The notes below the pieces were generated by a model. That model was not told where the DNA came from. It saw nothing but the letters and a program-made list of their open reading frames with translations, and did not search any database. Below, piece after piece: positions 11,875-13,996 of a stretch of DNA of 13,996 nt (position 1 is the first letter of the stretch; every line of letters starts with the position of its first letter). The DNA is taken from positions 1-13,996 of the forward strand of contig CAYHWE010000025.1 in NCBI GenBank assembly GCA_964360445.1. The letters are read 5' to 3'. The position numbers and the translations under genes were made by a program. Origin of the DNA: CAYHWE01 sp964360445 (lineage in GTDB: Bacteria > Patescibacteriota > Patescibacteriia > Patescibacteriales > JAKAJF01).

Positions 11875-13194
11875 ATGAAAAACTTGATTGAATTTCTGCT
11901 TCTTTTTTTTCGCATCAGGAAAATAAGGTTGACAAGGACAATGCAGGAACTTTTCTCTGTTGCCAAAGAGCTTGACTGGCGTCATAATGTTTATTTTTGG
12001 GGGAATGAAAGATTCTCAAGAGAAATAGCGCGTCAGGCAATCAGCCTGCATATTTATCTTGAGGAGCTGGAAGAGTTTAGCGCATACATAAAATATGCGG
12101 ACATATATCTCGTGGAAGGGCTTATGGATGCAAGAAATACGCAGGTTAAGGATCTGCCGTATTTGTTGAGCATTTGCCGTTCCTACGACAATCATACCGC
12201 GAAGAGGTTATCCGATTTCATGAGTTCTGTTATTTCAAGAGGGGTAAGCTCCCTTGATAACCTGCTGACCATTATCAAATCGTTTAATCACTATGGCGAT
12301 TCTGGCCATGGCAAGATTAAAGTGGACTTGTTTTCTAATAACACTTTAGACAAGCTTGCGGATGACCTTACGCTTCTTGTCTCCCCAATGAATTATGAAG
12401 AAGTAGAAAAATGCAAGAAGGATATCCTAAGCAATGCGCCTGAAAGGGTTAGACAGCGCTTTGTTCTGGCATTGGTCGAACATAAGAAGATATCTTCAGC
12501 GGAGGCCGCATTGAACTTGTTGCGATTCTTGCAAAATTCTTCCCGAGCGGTACGATCGGCTGTATTTAATGAGACCATCTCACTCGTAGAAGAGGAGGTA
12601 AAATCAAAAGAAGATGCAATGCGATTGCTTAAGCTTTTTTCCGAGGAAAAAAATGCGTGCCTTTTTGCCAAAGAGGACTTTGATAAACTAAAGAATGGCA
12701 TTGTAGAAAAGGCTATTTCCCTGGAGAGCGATTCCGGCTATACGCCATTCTACATTCTTGTTTTTTTCGCCAGCATGATGGAGTGCGACAACAAGCCTCT
12801 CTTGGGCAAGGTGTTCGGCGCTGCCATTAAGACGATGCGCGCGGAGAAGACAGGCGCAAATGACGCCGTTTTTATGGCAGCGCAATTCAAAACAGGAGAA
12901 GCGCGCCACCTATTTCTTCATTTGTATGTAGAAGAAATATGGAAGCCGAGCTTTAACGAGGCTTTTATTCTCCTAAGCTCTTATAGAAAGGAAAAGGTTT
13001 TTCCGAAAGATGATATGGACAACGCAATTTTTTCCAAGCTGAAAAAAGAAAACATTGAATTCGGCGCGGAAGAGCTTGCGCGAATCCAGGTCTGGGTGTC
13101 GGGAGGCGGAAACTCAACAAACATGCCACAGGCGCTCAAAAACGAAATGAAAAACTTTCTTAAGGAGGTAATAAAGCAGGCTCTCATAGCCTGA
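11875..13194 (+). CDS. Unrecognised helical-repeat protein (439 aa)
   Basis: I do not recognise this family. The protein is helical throughout, with many Leu/Ala-rich amphipathic helices separated by short turns (for example SAEAALNLLRFLQNSSRAVRSAVFNE, KSKEDAMRLLKLFSEEKNA, ARHLFLHLYVEEIW), which suggests an alpha-solenoid such as HEAT or ARM repeats. The N-terminus MKNLIEFLLLFFRIRKIRLTR is hydrophobic then basic and could be a weak membrane anchor. There are no Walker, zinc or catalytic motifs I can name. A glycine-rich turn (VSGGGNS) occurs near residue 410. It is a single-gene transcription unit with its own promoter, strong SD and GC-rich terminator. Like the 233-aa gene on the other side of dnaX, it looks like accessory gene content, perhaps a protein-binding scaffold; this is inference. 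Confidence 0.75.
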   Translation: MKNLIEFLLLFFRIRKIRLTRTMQELFSVAKELDWRHNVYFWGNERFSREIARQAISLHIYLEELEEFSAYIKYADIYLVEGLMDARNTQVKDLPYLLSICRSYDNHTAKRLSDFMSSVISRGVSSLDNLLTIIKSFNHYGDSGHGKIKVDLFSNNTLDKLADDLTLLVSPMNYEEVEKCKKDILSNAPERVRQRFVLALVEHKKISSAEAALNLLRFLQNSSRAVRSAVFNETISLVEEEVKSKEDAMRLLKLFSEEKNACLFAKEDFDKLKNGIVEKAISLESDSGYTPFYILVFFASMMECDNKPLLGKVFGAAIKTMRAEKTGANDAVFMAAQFKTGEARHLFLHLYVEEIWKPSFNEAFILLSSYRKEKVFPKDDMDNAIFSKLKKENIEFGAEELARIQVWVSGGGNSTNMPQALKNEMKNFLKEVIKQALIA

Positions 13195-13199
13195 ACGAT

Positions 13200-13231
13200 A
13201 GCCGGTCCCTGATACGGGGGCCGGCTTTTTT
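13200..13231 (+). terminator. Strong terminator of the 439-aa gene
   Basis: AGCCGGTCCC (13200-13209) pairs with GGGGGCCGGCT-type sequence (13217-13226), about 10 bp with one G-T wobble and a short loop. A T tract follows directly. Confidence 0.88.
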
Positions 13232-13232
13232 A

Positions 13233-13241
13233 TGCTATAAT
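13233..13241 (+). promoter_or_regulatory. Extended -10 promoter of the small membrane protein gene
   Basis: TGCTATAAT is a perfect extended -10 right after the preceding T tract. Transcription would start near 13248, giving a leader of about 49 nt. GGAG (13282-13285) precedes the ATG at 13297 by 11 nt, a plausible but distant SD. Confidence 0.6.
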
Positions 13242-13296
13242 GAATGTAATATATTTCCGTAATCAAAATTAAACGCTTGTCGGAGCGATTGAATCC

Positions 13297-13674
13297 ATGA
13301 AATACCTGAAAATATTTATTTTATCTTTTTTCCTTAATCTGTTTTGGGAGCATGCGCATTCGTTTTTGTATGCGAGTTATAGGGGCGGGGGAGTTACCGA
13401 GCTTGTTTTATCCAGAGCGGCTCTTTTTGACGCTGTGTATATAGTTTTGATAAGCTGGCTGTTTTTTAATCTGGATTTTTTGAAAAATAGGTTGTGGCTT
13501 TCAATTATTTTCGGCGTTATTTTTTCCATATCATTGGAATTATTCGCTTTAAAAACCGGACGCTGGGATTATGGCCCATTGATGCCGATTATCCCTTTAT
13601 TCGGGGCCGGCATTACCCCGTCGATCCAGCTCGGGCTGCTTTCCTGGCTGTGCTTGACTTTTTTCCGGAAATAG
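13297..13674 (+). CDS. Small polytopic membrane protein (125 aa)
   Basis: The protein has four likely membrane segments, at about residues 3-17, 41-59, 66-86 and 99-123. Conserved-looking motifs are NLFWEHAHSFLY near the N-terminus and LELFALKTGRWDYGPLMP followed by GAGITPSIQL in the second half. The pattern of a charged residue in a membrane helix (E82) followed by TGRWDYGPLMP recalls a family of conserved membrane proteins of unknown function in many bacteria, and more loosely the lycopene-cyclase-type E...G-x-W-x-Y motif. I cannot assign a reaction. The -35 box of the next promoter lies inside its last codons, so the downstream RRM gene can be transcribed independently. Confidence 0.75.
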   Translation: MKYLKIFILSFFLNLFWEHAHSFLYASYRGGGVTELVLSRAALFDAVYIVLISWLFFNLDFLKNRLWLSIIFGVIFSISLELFALKTGRWDYGPLMPIIPLFGAGITPSIQLGLLSWLCLTFFRK

Positions 13675-13682
13675 GCTATATT
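13654..13682 (+). promoter_or_regulatory. Promoter of the RRM gene, partly inside the upstream gene
   Basis: TTGACT (13654-13659) and TATATT (13677-13682) have a 17-bp spacer. The -35 lies in the last codons of the membrane protein gene. The start near 13690 gives an unusually long leader of about 114 nt before ATG 13804. Confidence 0.6.
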
Positions 13683-13718
13683 TAGACCATAGGCAAGTTA
13701 GCGTTTTTATTTTCCTTT

Positions 13719-13737
13719 ACACAAATAAAATTTGTGT
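13719..13737 (+). promoter_or_regulatory. Hairpin in the RRM gene leader
   Basis: ACACAAAT (13719-13726) and ATTTGTGT (13730-13737) form a perfect 8-bp AT-rich stem with an AAA loop. It lies in the long predicted leader, more than 60 nt before the start codon. An RNA thermometer-like or autoregulatory site is possible. Confidence 0.45.
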
Positions 13738-13803
13738 GTAAGTTAGAAGAGAAAAAAAGCAAAGGTCGGCTTGCGATTTTTATTTATTTGTTTAAGGAAA
13801 ATT

Positions 13804-13996
13804 ATGTCAAAGAAATTATACGTAGGTAGTTTATCATATAATACTACTGACTCAAGTTTGAAAGATTGCTTTTCTCAGGCTGGCACAGTCGTGTCTGCGA
13901 TGGTTATCATGGACAAAATGACTGGCCGCTCAAAAGGTTTCGGATTCGTAGAAATGTCTACTGAAGAAGAAGCTCAGAGCGCAATCGAAATGTTTA
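13804..13996 (+). CDS. RRM-type RNA-binding protein (3' end outside window)
   Basis: The first 64 residues contain an RNA recognition motif: RNP2 as LYVGSL at 5-10 and RNP1 as KGFGFVEM at 44-51, with the usual helix between (DSSLKDCFSQAG) and the second helix beginning TEEEAQSAI. Small single-RRM proteins of this kind resemble eukaryotic and cyanobacterial RNA-binding proteins (Rbp family), bind single-stranded RNA and are often induced by cold. The start is set by a good SD, AAGGA at 13794-13798 with a 5-nt spacer. The coding sequence runs off the right edge, so a C-terminal glycine-rich tail cannot be checked. Confidence 0.93.
   Translation, partial: MSKKLYVGSLSYNTTDSSLKDCFSQAGTVVSAMVIMDKMTGRSKGFGFVEMSTEEEAQSAIEMF

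Noticed and set aside
1..13996. Alternative genetic code (TGA as Gly or Trp)
   Set aside because: Several genes end properly at TGA and Trp is encoded by TGG throughout; the TGA at 50-52 is better explained by a frameshift because the zero frame after it has no protein character.

Overview
The window looks like a chromosomal segment of a Candidate Phyla Radiation (Patescibacteria) bacterium, most likely in the Parcubacteria-type part of that group. The signs are small single-copy housekeeping genes, AT-leaning coding sequence, a secreted protein with repeated GNVGIGT..P motifs, a VirD4/DUF87-type membrane ATPase with small neighbours, and in-frame repeat insertions inside core genes. TGA serves as a normal stop (dnaX, the 439-aa gene), so code 25 of Gracilibacteria/Absconditabacteria is not in use. 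The finer taxonomy is inference.

Layout. 1-1324 (minus): a secreted beta-repeat surface protein whose 3' end appears frameshifted at about position 50, preceded by a small membrane-anchored protein with a duplicated TQEELDxIANP motif. 1401-4045 (plus): cysS from an apparently leaderless promoter, then a 190-bp gap full of dispersed palindromic repeats, then a tRNA-dihydrouridine synthase. A bidirectional terminator separates it from a convergent corA-type metal transporter (minus). 5091-8984 (plus): a charged 159-aa protein, an 841-aa membrane-anchored P-loop ATPase related to conjugation coupling proteins, and an acidic protein with two tandem beta-rich domains. These may form a lineage-specific module. 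9027-9728 (minus): an unrecognised all-helical protein. 9833-11700 (plus): dnaX, then tRNA-Gln(CTG) with a perfect terminator hairpin. 11765-13231: an unrecognised 439-aa helical protein with its own promoter, strong Shine-Dalgarno (SD) site and terminator. 13233-13996: a small polytopic membrane protein, then the start of an RRM RNA-binding protein behind a leader of about 114 nt.

Expression. Most genes have a readable sigma70-type promoter. There are two initiation styles. cysS and the 159-aa gene place ATG only 6 nt after the -10 box (leaderless), and corA, the ATPase gene, dnaX and the 226-aa gene show no clear SD. The two unrecognised helical genes have strong SD sites, and the RRM gene has a good one.

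The best leads for something undescribed are the 5106-8984 three-gene module, the pair of SD-equipped helical orphan genes flanking dnaX/tRNA-Gln, and the TQEELDxIANP membrane protein. Function for all three is unproven.
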